Below the pieces are notes generated by a model. That model had not been told where the DNA came from. It did no database searches and saw nothing but the letters and a program-made list of their open reading frames with translations. A stretch of DNA of 64,000 nt, taken from the NCBI GenBank assembly GCA_030247725.1, contig JAOTRT010000003.1, positions 1-64,000 of the forward strand, written 5' to 3'. Positions 47,306-58,434 of this stretch are shown here, one piece after another (within the stretch, counting starts at the first letter, position 1; the number at the start of each line of letters is the position of its first letter). The position numbers and the translations under genes were made by a program. Source of the DNA: Candidatus Nitricoxidireducens bremensis (lineage in GTDB: Bacteria > Pseudomonadota > Gammaproteobacteria > Burkholderiales > Rhodocyclaceae).

Positions 47306-49255
47306 TCAGGCCGCTGCCGCCATCTGCCCGGCGGATTTCAGCATCGCCTCGAAATCCGCCGACGGCATGGGCCGGGCATAGAGGTAACCCTGGGCGTAGT
47401 CGCAGCCGGCCGCGATCAGGCGGTCCTGCTGCGCCTCGGTCTCCACCCCCTCGGCGACGACCTTGAGGCCCAGCTTGTGGGCCATGGCGACGATGGCTTC
47501 GGCCAGGGCCCGGTCGCGGCCGTCCGTGGCCAGGTGCTGGACGAAGCTCTTGTCGATCTTGACGATGTCGATGTCGAACTTCTGCAGGTAGGACAGGGCC
47601 GAGTAGCCGGTGCCGAAGTCGTCGATGGCGATCTGGATGCCGGCGGCGCGGAAGCTGCGCAGCCGCTCGGCCACCTCGGGGCGCTCGTCGAGCAGCAGGC
47701 CCTCGGTGATCTCGACGATCAGGCCCACGGGCGGCAGTTCGATGCCCTTCAGATGGGCTAGCCAATCCTGGCCGCCGCCGACGCCGGCGAACTGGCGCGG
47801 CGACTTGTTCACGCTGATGGGCAGGTCGTCCAGGCCGGCCGCGCGCCAGTGCCGGGCCTGGCCGGCCACCTGGTGGAACACCCACTCGCCGATCTCGTTG
47901 ATCAGGCCCACCTCCTCCGCCAGGGGGATGAAGACCTCGGGGCTCACCATGCCGCGTTCGGGATGGTGCCAGCGCAACAGGGCCTCCGCCTTGACGACGC
48001 GCCGGGAGGGCAGCTCGACGATGGGCTGGTAATAGACCTCGAACTGGCCAGCGGCGAGGGCGCCGCGCAGGTCGTGCACGAGGCCGCGGCGCACCTGGGC
48101 CGCGTACTGCATGGCCGGCGTGAACCAGGAATAGCCGTTGCGGCCCGCCTCCTTGGCCGCATACATGGCCTGGTCCGCATGCCTGAGCAGGGTCTCGATG
48201 TCTTCCGCATCCACCGGGTACTCGGTGATGCCGATGCTGGCCGAGACATAGACGGTTTCGCGGCCGAGGACAAAGGGCTCCGCCAGGGACTGGACGATGG
48301 TCTGGGCGATGCGCTCGACGGCGCCCGGGTCTTCCATGGCCGGCAGGGTGACGGTGAACTCGTCGCCCCCCAGCCGCGCCACGGTATCGCTCTCGCGCAC
48401 GCAGGCGACGATGCGGCGCGAAGCCTCCACCAGGAGTTCGTCCCCGGCGCTGTGGCCGAGGGCGTCGTTCACCTCCTTGAAGCGGTCCAGGTCGATGAAC
48501 AACAGGGCCAGGGCCTTGTGGCCGCGCTCGGCGCGGCGCAGCTCCTGCTTGAGGCGGTCGTTGAAAAGGCGGCGATTGGGCAGGCCGGTCAGGGTGTCGT
48601 AGTTGGCCTGCTGCCAGATGAGCTCGTCGGCCTGCTTGCTCTCGGTGATGTCGGAGAACAGGGCGATGCGCCGGTGCAGCCCGCCCTCGGCGTTGCGCAC
48701 CGTCGTGATGGTGAGCCATTCGGCGTATTCGCTGCCGTTCTTGCGGCGGTTCCAGATCTCCCCTTGCCACTGGCCGGTGGCCTCCAGGGAGTTCCACATG
48801 GCGAGGTACAGCGTCTTGTCGTTGCGCTCCGAGCCGAGGATCTTCGGGTCCTGGCCGATCACCTCGTGGGGGGCATAGCCGGTAAGGCGCGTAAAGGCCG
48901 GATTCACCGCCACGATGCGGTTCTTTTCGTCGGTGACGAACATGGCCTCGCCGCTGGCCTGGTACACGGAAGAGGCGAGCTGCAACTCCTCCTCGATGGC
49001 GCGCACCGGCCGCCGCAGGAGCGCCAGGCAGAGCAGGGCGCTGCAGGCAACGGCGAGCAGCGCCGCTCCCGCCGTATCGGGCCAGGCAGGGTCCGCCCCG
49101 CCCGCATAGGCGATGTAGAGGCCAAAAAGGCCCACGGCGGCGGCAGCCGCGACAACGCCGAGCAGGACCAGACGGGCGAGGAGCCGGCGGGGAAGAGGGG
49201 GCATCGGGGGGGCGTAGCGGAATATATCTTTAGACAGATTCCATTTTACCGCCAT
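47306..49255 (-). CDS. Membrane GGDEF/EAL cyclic-di-GMP protein with PAS domain
   Basis: A 649-residue protein: two membrane helices near the N-terminus (about 26-48 and 60-80), a PAS domain with PAC (about 95-215), a GGDEF domain with intact RLGGDEF, and an EAL domain with KAEALLRW, VEITEG, IAIDDFGTGYSALSYL, VKIDKSFV and AEGVETEAQ, so both activities look possible. The start may instead be ATG 49204. The AT-rich stretch 49215-49250 contains TATATT and could be the promoter if so. It converges on the Old Yellow Enzyme gene. Confidence 0.92.
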   Translation of the reverse strand: MAVKWNLSKDIFRYAPPMPPLPRRLLARLVLLGVVAAAAAVGLFGLYIAYAGGADPAWPDTAGAALLAVACSALLCLALLRRPVRAIEEELQLASSVYQASGEAMFVTDEKNRIVAVNPAFTRLTGYAPHEVIGQDPKILGSERNDKTLYLAMWNSLEATGQWQGEIWNRRKNGSEYAEWLTITTVRNAEGGLHRRIALFSDITESKQADELIWQQANYDTLTGLPNRRLFNDRLKQELRRAERGHKALALLFIDLDRFKEVNDALGHSAGDELLVEASRRIVACVRESDTVARLGGDEFTVTLPAMEDPGAVERIAQTIVQSLAEPFVLGRETVYVSASIGITEYPVDAEDIETLLRHADQAMYAAKEAGRNGYSWFTPAMQYAAQVRRGLVHDLRGALAAGQFEVYYQPIVELPSRRVVKAEALLRWHHPERGMVSPEVFIPLAEEVGLINEIGEWVFHQVAGQARHWRAAGLDDLPISVNKSPRQFAGVGGGQDWLAHLKGIELPPVGLIVEITEGLLLDERPEVAERLRSFRAAGIQIAIDDFGTGYSALSYLQKFDIDIVKIDKSFVQHLATDGRDRALAEAIVAMAHKLGLKVVAEGVETEAQQDRLIAAGCDYAQGYLYARPMPSADFEAMLKSAGQMAAAA

Positions 49256-49349
49256 ATGACCCTAATCGTTGGCGGGATATCGCGCCGCCTCAGGCCCGCG
49301 GCAGAACGACGGCGGGCCGCGGCCCGCCGTTTGCTCCGGCGCGAAACGC

Positions 49350-51356
49350 CTACTTGAAGGCGATGATCGCCTGGTCGACGGCGAGACTCTCGCCCGGCGT
49401 CGCCAGCAGCTTCTCCACCGTGCAGTCGCGCTCGGCCTTGAGGACGTTCTCCATCTTCATGGCCTCGATCTTCGCCAGCACCTCGCCGGCCTTCACTTCC
49501 TGGCCCGGCGTAACGGCGATCTGGGTCAGCAGGCCCGGCATCGGCGAGAGCAGGAACTTGGAGGTGTCGGGCGGCGCCTTCTTCGGCATCAGGGCCTGCA
49601 GGTGCGCGGCGCGGGCCGTCAGCACCATCAGGTCCATCTGGGTGCCCCAGTGGAACAGGCGGTACTTGAGGCCGCGGCGCTCCACCTGCATGCAGAAGGG
49701 CTGGCCGTTGATCGTGCCGTCGTAGATCGCCTGGCCGAACTGCCAGTCGCTGCGGATGGCGTAGGTCTCGCCGGCGAAGCTCACGTCCCAGCCGCCGGCG
49801 GCGGGCGTCACGGCGACCTCGTGGTCGCCGCCGTCGTCGAGACGCACGACGAAATCGGCACCCGGCCGGAACTCGTGGCCCGGCATCTGGCCGCTGATGG
49901 TGGCATTGCGCGCCAGGTACTGGCGATGCATGGCGGCGGCGACGGTGATCAGCATGGCCGGATCGTCGTGGGGCACGTCGGCGGCGTTGAAGCCCTTCGG
50001 ATACTCCTCGGCAATGAGGCCGGTGTTGAAGTTGCCCGAGATGAAGCGCGGGTTCTGCATCAGGGCGGCCTGGAAGGAGATGTTGGCCGAGACGCCGCGG
50101 ATGACGAAGCCGTTGAGGGCGTCGCGCATGCGGGCGATGGCCTGGTCGCGGGTGGCGCCGTGCACGATGAGCTTGGCGATCATCGAGTCGTAGAACATGG
50201 AGATCTCGCCGCCTTCATAGACGCCGGTATCCACGCGCACCTTGTGGTTCGGGCCCTCGTCCACCTCCGCCGGCGGCTGGAACTTCACCAGACGGCCGGT
50301 GGACGGCAGGAAGTTGCGGAACGGGTCCTCGGCGTTGATGCGGCACTCCATGGCCCAGCCGTTGAGCTTGACCTCGTTCTGCTTGAGGGGCAGCTTCTCG
50401 CCGGCGGCGACGCGGATCATCAGCTCGACGAGGTCGAGGCCGGTGATGCACTCGGTGACCGGATGCTCCACCTGCAGGCGGGTGTTCATCTCGAGGAAGT
50501 AGAACTGCTTGTCCTTGCCGCCGACGACGAACTCGACGGTGCCGGCGGACTGGTACTTGACCGCCTTGGCCAGGGCCACGGCCTGCTCGCCCATGGCCTT
50601 GCGCGTGGCCGGGTCGAGGAAGGGCGACGGCGCCTCCTCGATCACCTTCTGGTGGCGGCGCTGGATCGAGCACTCGCGCTCGTGCAGGTACAGCACGTTG
50701 CCGTGGCTGTCGCCGATGAGCTGGATCTCGATGTGGCGCGGTTCCTCGACGTACTTCTCGATGAAGACGCGATCGTCACCGAAGGCATTGAGCGCCTCGG
50801 TCTTGCAGGAGGCGAAGCCCTCGTGGGCTTCCTGGTCGTTGAAGGCCACACGCAGGCCCTTGCCGCCGCCGCCGGCGGAGGCCTTGATCATCACCGGGTA
50901 GCCGATGCCCTTGGCGATCTCGACGGCCTGCTCGGGCGTGTCGATGGCGTCGTTGTAGCCGGGGATGATGTTGACCTTGGCTTCGAGGGCCAGCTTCTTG
51001 GAGGCGATCTTGTCGCCCATGGCGGCCACCGAATAGTGCTTCGGGCCGATGAAGACGATGCCCTGCTCTTCCAGGGTGCGCGAGAAGGCCTCGTTCTCCG
51101 ACAGGAAGCCGTAGCCCGGATGGACGGCCTGGGCGCCGGTCTGCTTGCAGGCGGCGATGATCTTGTCGGCGCAGAGATAGGACTCCTTCGACGGCGCCGG
51201 ACCGATGCAGACGGCCTCGTCGGCCATGGCCACGTGCATGGCGTCCTTGTCGGCCTCGGAATAGACGGCGACGGTCTTGATGCCCATCTTCTTCGCCGTC
51301 TTCATGACGCGGCAGGCGATTTCACCGCGGTTGGCAATCAGAATCTTCTTGAACAT
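49350..51356 (-). CDS. pccA: Propionyl-CoA carboxylase, biotin-containing alpha subunit
   Basis: A 668-residue subunit with an N-terminal biotin carboxylase domain (MFKKILIANRGEIACRV, HPGYGFLSENEAF, KASAGGGGKGLRV, EMNTRLQVEHPVTE), a linker of the PCC BT-type, and a C-terminal biotin-carrier domain with the lysine motif EAMKMEN. It carboxylates biotin for transfer to propionyl-CoA by PccB. The pccB-pccA-meaB-mcm setting identifies the substrate better than sequence alone. It follows pccB by 21 bases. Confidence 0.95.
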   Translation of the reverse strand: MFKKILIANRGEIACRVMKTAKKMGIKTVAVYSEADKDAMHVAMADEAVCIGPAPSKESYLCADKIIAACKQTGAQAVHPGYGFLSENEAFSRTLEEQGIVFIGPKHYSVAAMGDKIASKKLALEAKVNIIPGYNDAIDTPEQAVEIAKGIGYPVMIKASAGGGGKGLRVAFNDQEAHEGFASCKTEALNAFGDDRVFIEKYVEEPRHIEIQLIGDSHGNVLYLHERECSIQRRHQKVIEEAPSPFLDPATRKAMGEQAVALAKAVKYQSAGTVEFVVGGKDKQFYFLEMNTRLQVEHPVTECITGLDLVELMIRVAAGEKLPLKQNEVKLNGWAMECRINAEDPFRNFLPSTGRLVKFQPPAEVDEGPNHKVRVDTGVYEGGEISMFYDSMIAKLIVHGATRDQAIARMRDALNGFVIRGVSANISFQAALMQNPRFISGNFNTGLIAEEYPKGFNAADVPHDDPAMLITVAAAMHRQYLARNATISGQMPGHEFRPGADFVVRLDDGGDHEVAVTPAAGGWDVSFAGETYAIRSDWQFGQAIYDGTINGQPFCMQVERRGLKYRLFHWGTQMDLMVLTARAAHLQALMPKKAPPDTSKFLLSPMPGLLTQIAVTPGQEVKAGEVLAKIEAMKMENVLKAERDCTVEKLLATPGESLAVDQAIIAFK

Positions 51357-51377
51357 TTTCCTAGTCCTCCCCGGCCA

Positions 51378-52910
<1,533 letters not shown>

Positions 52911-52921
52911 GGACTCCACTC

Positions 52922-53932
52922 CTAGAAAAAGCGGTTCAACAGATTTAAAAGTCGGTGGGCCGCGGCGGTGGGCGTTGTCGCGCCACTTTCCACGTCGCGG
53001 CTCAGTTCGGGCAACAGGCCCTGGACGCCCGGATGGGCGCGGAAGCGGTGGCGCAGGCCGGCGTCGATGAGCTGCCACATCCAGGCCTGGGCCTGGTGGC
53101 GGCGCTTGGCGGCCAGATCGCCGGTGTCGGTGAGGGTCTTGCGGAAGTTCTCGATGGTCTGCCAGAAAGCCTCGATGCCTTCCTTCTTCGCCGCGCTCAT
53201 CTTCAGCACCGGCGGTTTCCAGCGGGCGGAGGCGGAACGCAGCATGCCGAGGGCGGCGCGCATCTGGGCGGCGGCGGCATCGGCGGCGCGCGGGTCGATG
53301 TCGGCCTTGTTGAAGACGACGATGTCGGCCAGCTCCATGATGCCCTTCTTGATGGCCTGGAGGTCGTCGCCGGCGTTGGGCAGCTGCAGCAGCACGAAGC
53401 AGTCGGTCATGCCGGCCACGGTGGTCTCGCTCTGGCCGACGCCGACGGTCTCGACGATGACCACGTCGAAGCCGGCCGCCTCGCAGACCAGCATGGCCTC
53501 GCGGGTCTTCTCGGCGACGCCGCCGAGGGAACCCGACGACGGCGTCGGCCGGATGAAGGCTTCTTCGCGCTGGCAAAGCTGCTCCATGCGCGTCTTGTCG
53601 CCGAGGATGGAACCGCCGGTGAGGGACGACGAAGGATCGACGGCGAGCACGGCGACGCGATGGCCCTGCCCGATCAGATAGAGGCCGAGGGCCTCGATGA
53701 AGGTGGACTTGCCGACACCGGGCACGCCAGTGATGCCGATGCGGATCGACTTTCCCGCGTGGGGCAGCAAGGCATCGAGGACCGCATGGGCGCGCTCCTG
53801 ATGGTCGACGCGGGTCGACTCGACCAGGGTGATCGCCTTCGCCAGCGGACGCCGCTGGTGGGCGAGCACGCCTTCGACGAGGGCGGCATCCCCGGCAGGA
53901 AAAGTACCGCTAGGTGGCGACGCTTCACTCAA
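52922..53932 (-). CDS. meaB: Methylmalonyl-CoA mutase-associated GTPase MeaB
   Basis: A 336-residue G3E GTPase that protects and reloads cobalamin in methylmalonyl-CoA mutase. P-loop [42 protein letters not shown] and the base-specificity motif NKAD are present, with a C-terminal dimerisation helix region. It begins with TTG (53932), which lies inside the last codons of an upstream leader frame (ATTGAGTGA). Normally adjacent to mcm, it is separated from it here by a 1.45-kb island. Confidence 0.95.
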   Translation of the reverse strand: MSEASPPSGTFPAGDAALVEGVLAHQRRPLAKAITLVESTRVDHQERAHAVLDALLPHAGKSIRIGITGVPGVGKSTFIEALGLYLIGQGHRVAVLAVDPSSSLTGGSILGDKTRMEQLCQREEAFIRPTPSSGSLGGVAEKTREAMLVCEAAGFDVVIVETVGVGQSETTVAGMTDCFVLLQLPNAGDDLQAIKKGIMELADIVVFNKADIDPRAADAAAAQMRAALGMLRSASARWKPPVLKMSAAKKEGIEAFWQTIENFRKTLTDTGDLAAKRRHQAQAWMWQLIDAGLRHRFRAHPGVQGLLPELSRDVESGATTPTAAAHRLLNLLNRFF

Positions 53933-54047
53933 TTTCGAGTACCTCGTCTTCGGCGGTCAAGGCGGTCAGAAATCGCTCAGGGTGAAATACTCCTGTGGAT
54001 TGGTATGGGTGCGCAATCGGGCCGGCAGGATGTTCTGCGCTGCTCAT
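53925..54047 (-). other. Candidate leader frame coupled to meaB
   Basis: From the core ATG of repeat unit E (54047) a 40-codon frame (start MSSAEHPAGPIAHP) runs to TGA 53925-53927, overlapping the meaB TTG start by eight bases. The geometry favours translational coupling of a weak TTG start. The second half of the frame (after GVFHPERF) may be native meaB leader sequence and not repeat. Confidence 0.4.
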
Positions 54048-54122
54048 GTCCCCCGGTGGCGGCCGGTGACGGCCGCCACCTCCTCCTTTACTTCGCTGCG
54101 CAGAACATCCCGCCGGCCCGAT
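54016..54122 (-). repeat. Structured repeat, class 2 unit E (locus 4)
   Basis: Arms of 25 bases at 54016-54040 and 54098-54122 pair with one mismatch. The outer part ATCGGGCCGGC matches unit C, while the inner part (ATGTTCTGCGC) is different and compensated. The core on the minus strand is GAAGTAAAGGAGGAG, a long inner hairpin GGTGGCGGCC/GGCCGCCACC and GGGGGACATGAGCAG. It points at meaB. Together with unit F, 42 bases away, it repeats the outward-facing composite seen at 38 kb. Confidence 0.92.
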
Positions 54123-54164
54123 CCGGAAGCATCGGGGGTGGCCGACGCTCCCAAAGCATGGTTC

Positions 54165-54345
54165 GCCAAGGGCGGCGGGGGGCCGATGCAGCGAAGTAAA
54201 GGAGGAGGGCTGAGCGCAGCGCAGCCCGGGGGACATGAGCAGCATCGGCCCCCCGCCGTCCTTGGCGCGCTCAGACGCCAAACGAGCCCGGGCTTCGTGC
54301 GCCGCAGGCAGCACGAAACCCGGTGAAGCAACTGCGATATTTTGG
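54165..54345 (+). repeat. Structured repeat, class 1 unit F with diverged tail (locus 4)
   Basis: Arms of 25 bases at 54165-54189 and 54242-54266 pair with one mismatch. The outer part GCCAAGGGCGGCGGG is class 1 and the inner part (GGGCCGATGC) is unique and compensated. The core is GAAGTAAAGGAGGAG, an inner hairpin GGGCT/AGCCC and GGGGGACATGAGCAG. The tail is a diverged version of the start-codon tail (TGCGCCGCAGG, GAAGCAACTGCGAT) but faces the 3' end of the DUF433 gene, so it serves no gene. Units E and F fill the gap 53933-54358. Confidence 0.88.
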
Positions 54346-54358
54346 TTGAGCAGAAGTT

Positions 54359-54592
54359 TCACGCTGCGGCCCGCCCCATATGCCGTTCCCTGTCTGCCGC
54401 AAAGATCAGGCAGGCCCGAATGTCTTCGACCTCCAGCTCCGGATAGTCGGCCAGGACTTCCTGTTGCGTCATTCCCGCCGCAAGCCAGCCAAGGACGTCA
54501 TGGACGGTGATGCGCATGCCGCGGACGCACGGCTTTCCACCTCGCTTGCCGGGTGCGAGGGTGATGCGATCAAGGAGTTTCGGGATGTCCAT
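54359..54592 (-). CDS. DUF433 family antitoxin-like protein
   Basis: A 77-residue DUF433 protein with a winged helix-turn-helix-like fold. The diagnostic pattern is RITLAPGKRGGKPCVRGMRITVHDVLGWLAAGMTQQEVLADYPELEVEDI. DUF433 proteins are usually antitoxins placed just upstream of a PIN-like (DUF5615) toxin gene. Here the position where the toxin should follow is occupied by a repeat element, so it looks like an orphan. I chose ATG 54592 as the family start. Confidence 0.88.
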   Translation of the reverse strand: MDIPKLLDRITLAPGKRGGKPCVRGMRITVHDVLGWLAAGMTQQEVLADYPELEVEDIRACLIFAADRERHMGRAAA

Positions 54593-54614
54593 GCTTACCG
54601 TCCGGAGAGTGAAT

Positions 54615-55382
54615 TCAGTCGGAACCTGCCGAAACACGGCGGGCAAATGCACCATAGGACTTCAAAAAGCCATCCGTTGCCCGTCTGAACCATTCGCTAG
54701 CGCTATCTTGAGGAATCATTAGGAAGCCAACTTCCCCTCGCTGAGTTCCACGCCCACAGGCTAGGCCATAGGCATTCGCCCCCATCAAGTCGCAGGCTTG
54801 GCGCGCCAGCTCCGGCAGCTTGTTGTCCAGGCTTTCGCCTCGCGGTTTGTGTTGATAGACGATCAGCGACTTGCCTGTATGGAAAAGTGCCACCAGATCA
54901 GCCCAGCGGACATAGCGCTCGGACCTGTTGGCGCTCCGGGTCTCGATCCCATTGTCCGGATCGGCAAACACGGCCCCACAGGGCTGGAAATGGTCTTGCA
55001 TCTTCCTGAAATCCATCATGCGTTCGTAGGGGTCGCTCAGTCTGCTATGGGAGGCCTCGGCAATCGCATGCGGGTCGGAGGCGTCGATACTTGAATCCGG
55101 CCAGTATCTGGCGCCGGGCACCACGCTATATGCCTTTACCGAAGATACAAATCTGGTCGCTGGCTTCCGTATCCGTTCCAGATGGTTCAGCAGATCCGGG
55201 TCGCAGCTCTGGTAGCGGGGAACATCCTTCAAATGGTCCTCTATTCCACCATGTCCGTTTGCGTCGTCTCGCGTCAGCAACCACCAAATTCCCAGCAGCG
55301 AGGCAGACGGGTCCCTCGTCAAGGCCCTCAACAGACCGTACTTGAAGTAGTCGTTGAGATCGGCGACGAACTGGTTTTTCAA
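54615..55382 (-). CDS. Uncharacterised protein in the meaB-mcm island
   Basis: A 255-residue protein starting with a TTG at 55382, eight bases after the mcm stop. It begins KNQFVADLNDYFKYGLLRAL followed by GIWWLLTRDDANGHGG. I recall similar openings in scattered bacterial proteins of unknown function but know no named role. It has no signal peptide or membrane segment. GC content is visibly lower than in pcc and mcm, and codon use is less biased, which suggests horizontal transfer. It may be an accessory or defence-type gene, but nothing here proves this. Confidence 0.65.
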   Translation of the reverse strand: MKNQFVADLNDYFKYGLLRALTRDPSASLLGIWWLLTRDDANGHGGIEDHLKDVPRYQSCDPDLLNHLERIRKPATRFVSSVKAYSVVPGARYWPDSSIDASDPHAIAEASHSRLSDPYERMMDFRKMQDHFQPCGAVFADPDNGIETRSANRSERYVRWADLVALFHTGKSLIVYQHKPRGESLDNKLPELARQACDLMGANAYGLACGRGTQRGEVGFLMIPQDSASEWFRRATDGFLKSYGAFARRVSAGSD

Positions 55383-55390
55383 GATTTGCC

Positions 55391-57556
55391 TTAAGCGCTC
55401 GCCGGCGCGTGGGCGGCGCGGATGGCGCGCAGCACTTCGTGCGCGCACTGGGGGATCGGCGTGCCGGGGCCGAAGATGCCCTTGGCGCCCGATTTGAACA
55501 GGAAGTCGTAGTCCTGGGCCGGGATCACGCCGCCGACAAAGACGACGATGTCCTCGGCGCCCTGGTCCTTCAGCGCCTTGACCAGCGTCGGCACCAGCGT
55601 CTTGTGGCCGGCAGCGAGCGTCGAGACGCCGATGGCGTGCACGTCGTTCTCGATGGCCTGGCGGGCAGCCTCCTCGGGGGTCTGGAACAGGGGGCCCACA
55701 TCCACGTCGAAGCCCAGGTCGGCGAAGGCGGTGGCCACCACCTTGGCGCCGCGGTCGTGGCCGTCCTGGCCCAGCTTGGCGATCATCAGGCGCGGCCGGC
55801 GGCCCTCGGCGGCGGCGAATTCGTCCACCAGTTCCCGCAATTCGTCGATACCGGCGCTCTGGCCGAAGGCGGCGGAGTAGACGCCGGAGACGGTCTGGTT
55901 GGTGGCGCGGTGGCGGCCGTACACCTTCTCCAGGGCGTCGGAGATTTCGCCGACGGTGGCGCGCAGGCGCGTGGCCTTGATGGCGAGATCCAGCAGGTTG
56001 CCGGTGCCGTCCTGGGCAGCGGCGGTGAGGGCGTCGAGGGCGGCCTGCACGGCGGCCCCGTCGCGCTCGCCACGCACCTTCTTCAGGCGGGCGATCTGGG
56101 CTTCGCGCACGGCCACGTTGTCCACGTCGAGGATGTCGATGGCGTCCTGCTTGGCGAGCTTGTACTTGTTCACGCCGACGATGGTGTCCTGGCCCGAGTC
56201 GATGCGGGCCTGCTTCTCGGCAGCGCACTTTTCGATCTGCAGCTTGGCCCAGCCGGACTCCACAGCCTTGGTCATGCCGCCCATGGCTTCCACTTCCTCG
56301 ATGATCTTCCAGGCGGCCTCACTCATGTCCTGGGTGAGCTTCTCCATCATGTAGGAGCCGGCCCACGGATCGACGACATTGCAGATGTGGGTCTCTTCCT
56401 GGATCAGGATCTGGGTGTTGCGGGCGATGCGCGCCGAGAACTCGGTGGGCAGGGCGATGGCTTCGTCGAGGGCGTTGGTGTGCAGGGACTGGGTGCCGCC
56501 GAAGACGGCCGCCATCGCCTCGATGGTGGTGCGCACCACGTTGTTGTAGGGGTCCTGCTCGGTGAGCGACCAACCGGAGGTCTGGCAGTGGGTGCGCAGC
56601 ATCATGGACTTCGGGCTCTTGGCGCCGAACTCCTTCATGATGCGCCACCACAGGAGGCGCGCCGCGCGCAGCTTGGCAACCTCCAGGTAGAAGTTCATGC
56701 CGATGGCGAAGAAGAACGAGAGGCGGCCGGCGAAGGCATCCACGTCGAGGCCGCTCTTCATGGCGGTGCGCACGTACTCCATGCCGTCGGCGAGGGTGAA
56801 GGCCAGCTCCAGGGTCTGGGTCGCGCCGGCTTCCTGGATGTGGTAGCCGGAGATCGAGATGGAGTTGAACTTCGGCATGTTCTGCGCCGTGTAGCCGATG
56901 ATGTCGGAGATGATGCGCATCGATGGTGCCGGCGGATAGATGTAGGTGTTGCGGACCATGAACTCCTTGAGGATGTCGTTCTGGATGGTCCCGGAGAGCT
57001 TGTCCTGGGAGACACCCTGCTCCTCGGCGGCGATCACGTAGCCCGCCAGCACAGGCAACACGGCGCCGTTCATGGTCATGGACACCGACACCTTGTCGAG
57101 GGGAATGCCGTCGAACAGGATCTTCATGTCGGCCACGGAGTCGATGGCCACGCCGGCCTTGCCGACGTCGCCGACGACGCGCGGATGGTCGGAGTCGTAG
57201 CCCCGGTGGGTGGCCAGGTCGAAAGCGACGGAGACGCCCTGGGCACCGGCCGCGAGGGCCTTGCGGTAGAAGGCGTTGGATTCCTCGGCGGTGGAGAAGC
57301 CGGCGTACTGGCGGATGGTCCAGGGCCGCACGGCATACATGGTGGCCTGGGGACCGCGCAGGAAGGGCTCGAAGCCGGGCAGGGTGTCGGCGTAGGGCAG
57401 ATCCGCCACGTCGGCCTTCGTATACAGCGGCTTGACGACGAGGCCTTCGGGCGTGTTCCAGTTGAGCTTGGAAACATCGCCGTCGGGGGCGAACTTGGCG
57501 GCGGCCTTGGTCCAGGCGTCGATGGCGGGGACGGTGACTGCGGGGGTCTTGCTCAT
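55391..57556 (-). CDS. mcm: Methylmalonyl-CoA mutase (single-chain)
   Basis: A 721-residue adenosylcobalamin enzyme that converts (R)-methylmalonyl-CoA to succinyl-CoA. The N-terminal substrate barrel has [21 protein letters not shown] and the C-terminal cobalamin domain has DGHDRG, the His ligand to cobalt, within [13 protein letters not shown], then [13 protein letters not shown]. One chain carries both domains, as in ScpA. I chose ATG 57556 with AGGAG upstream. It is divergent from a GntR regulator. Confidence 0.97.
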   Translation of the reverse strand: MSKTPAVTVPAIDAWTKAAAKFAPDGDVSKLNWNTPEGLVVKPLYTKADVADLPYADTLPGFEPFLRGPQATMYAVRPWTIRQYAGFSTAEESNAFYRKALAAGAQGVSVAFDLATHRGYDSDHPRVVGDVGKAGVAIDSVADMKILFDGIPLDKVSVSMTMNGAVLPVLAGYVIAAEEQGVSQDKLSGTIQNDILKEFMVRNTYIYPPAPSMRIISDIIGYTAQNMPKFNSISISGYHIQEAGATQTLELAFTLADGMEYVRTAMKSGLDVDAFAGRLSFFFAIGMNFYLEVAKLRAARLLWWRIMKEFGAKSPKSMMLRTHCQTSGWSLTEQDPYNNVVRTTIEAMAAVFGGTQSLHTNALDEAIALPTEFSARIARNTQILIQEETHICNVVDPWAGSYMMEKLTQDMSEAAWKIIEEVEAMGGMTKAVESGWAKLQIEKCAAEKQARIDSGQDTIVGVNKYKLAKQDAIDILDVDNVAVREAQIARLKKVRGERDGAAVQAALDALTAAAQDGTGNLLDLAIKATRLRATVGEISDALEKVYGRHRATNQTVSGVYSAAFGQSAGIDELRELVDEFAAAEGRRPRLMIAKLGQDGHDRGAKVVATAFADLGFDVDVGPLFQTPEEAARQAIENDVHAIGVSTLAAGHKTLVPTLVKALKDQGAEDIVVFVGGVIPAQDYDFLFKSGAKGIFGPGTPIPQCAHEVLRAIRAAHAPASA

Positions 57557-57616
57557 GGTCGCTTCTCCTGCGCAACGGTCCACCCTCTGACGAAAGGCGG
57601 ACCGGAAGGATAGCCC

Positions 57617-57661
57617 TTGACAGGGCGGTGCGGAAATAATACCTTATCCATAATTATGAAT
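57617..57661 (+). promoter_or_regulatory. Promoter and candidate operator of the GntR regulator gene
   Basis: A consensus -35 TTGACA (57617-57622) is 17 bases from a -10-like TACCTT (57640-57645). A near-perfect palindrome ATCCATAATTATGAAT (57646-57661, 14 of 16 symmetric) overlaps the start codon. GntR/FadR regulators bind such AT-rich palindromes, so it may be an autoregulatory operator. The divergent mcm promoter must lie in the same 99-bp gap. Confidence 0.6.
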
Positions 57662-58336
57662 GCAAGAGACGCCGGCGCCCCCGTTCATCGCATCGCCCGC
57701 ACCGCCCTCTACGAAGAGGTGGCCGAGCGCCTGCGCGCCCGCATCTACGCCCACGAGCTGGCGCCCGGCGCCTGGGTGGACGAGCAGACCCTGGCCGACG
57801 AGTTCGGCATCTCGCGCACCCCCATGCGCGAGGCTCTCAAGGTACTCGCCTCCGAGGGCCTGGTGCGGCTGGAACCGCGCCGCGGCTGCTACGTGGCGGA
57901 ACTGTCGGAGCAGGATCTCGACGAGATCTTCCCCGTCATGGCACTGTTGGAGGGACGGGTGGCATACGAAGCCGCCCGCAAGGTCACGGCGGCCGACCTG
58001 GCCCGCCTGACCGCTCTCCACCAGGCATTGGAGGACGCCGCGGCGGCCGGCGACGCCGACCGCTTCTTCGAGGCCAACCAGGCCTTCCACGCGGCGCTGC
58101 AGGAAATCGCCGGCAACCGCTGGCTCAAGCAGATGATCGACGACGCCCGCAAGGTCATCAAGCTCACGCGCCGCGACTCCCTCAACCTGGAAGGCCGCCT
58201 GCGCCAGTCCCTGGCCGAGCACCGCGCCATCCTCAAGGCCATCGCGGCCCGCGACCCGGATGCCGCGGGTCGCAGCATGCACGACCACCTCCTTTCCGGA
58301 CGCGCCGCGCTGGCCAAGCTCTTGACGAAAACTTGA
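57656..58336 (+). CDS. GntR/FadR-family transcriptional regulator
   Basis: A 226-residue regulator: a winged helix (TLADEFGISRTPMREALKVLASEGLVRLEPRRG) and a C-terminal FCD ligand-binding domain (about 85-215) with its metal-type His/Asp positions (NQAFHAALQEIAGN, EHRAILKAI). FCD regulators sense small organic acids or acyl-CoAs. Placed divergently from mcm, it likely controls the propionate/methylmalonyl-CoA genes. The ATG at 57656 is preceded by a consensus promoter. Confidence 0.93.
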   Translation: MNARDAGAPVHRIARTALYEEVAERLRARIYAHELAPGAWVDEQTLADEFGISRTPMREALKVLASEGLVRLEPRRGCYVAELSEQDLDEIFPVMALLEGRVAYEAARKVTAADLARLTALHQALEDAAAAGDADRFFEANQAFHAALQEIAGNRWLKQMIDDARKVIKLTRRDSLNLEGRLRQSLAEHRAILKAIAARDPDAAGRSMHDHLLSGRAALAKLLTKT

Positions 58337-58434
58337 CGGAGTCCTGCATCGCCGCAGATAAACAACCCTGATGAACAAGGGGTTGCCCGGCTGACACAAT
58401 CGCTCCTCCACACCACCAGAGGAGGAGATTCGTC

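Noticed and set aside
54235..54510. A 91-residue gene starting in repeat unit F
   Set aside because: It runs antisense through the DUF433 gene, has no family resemblance and is simply the leader frame left open by high GC.
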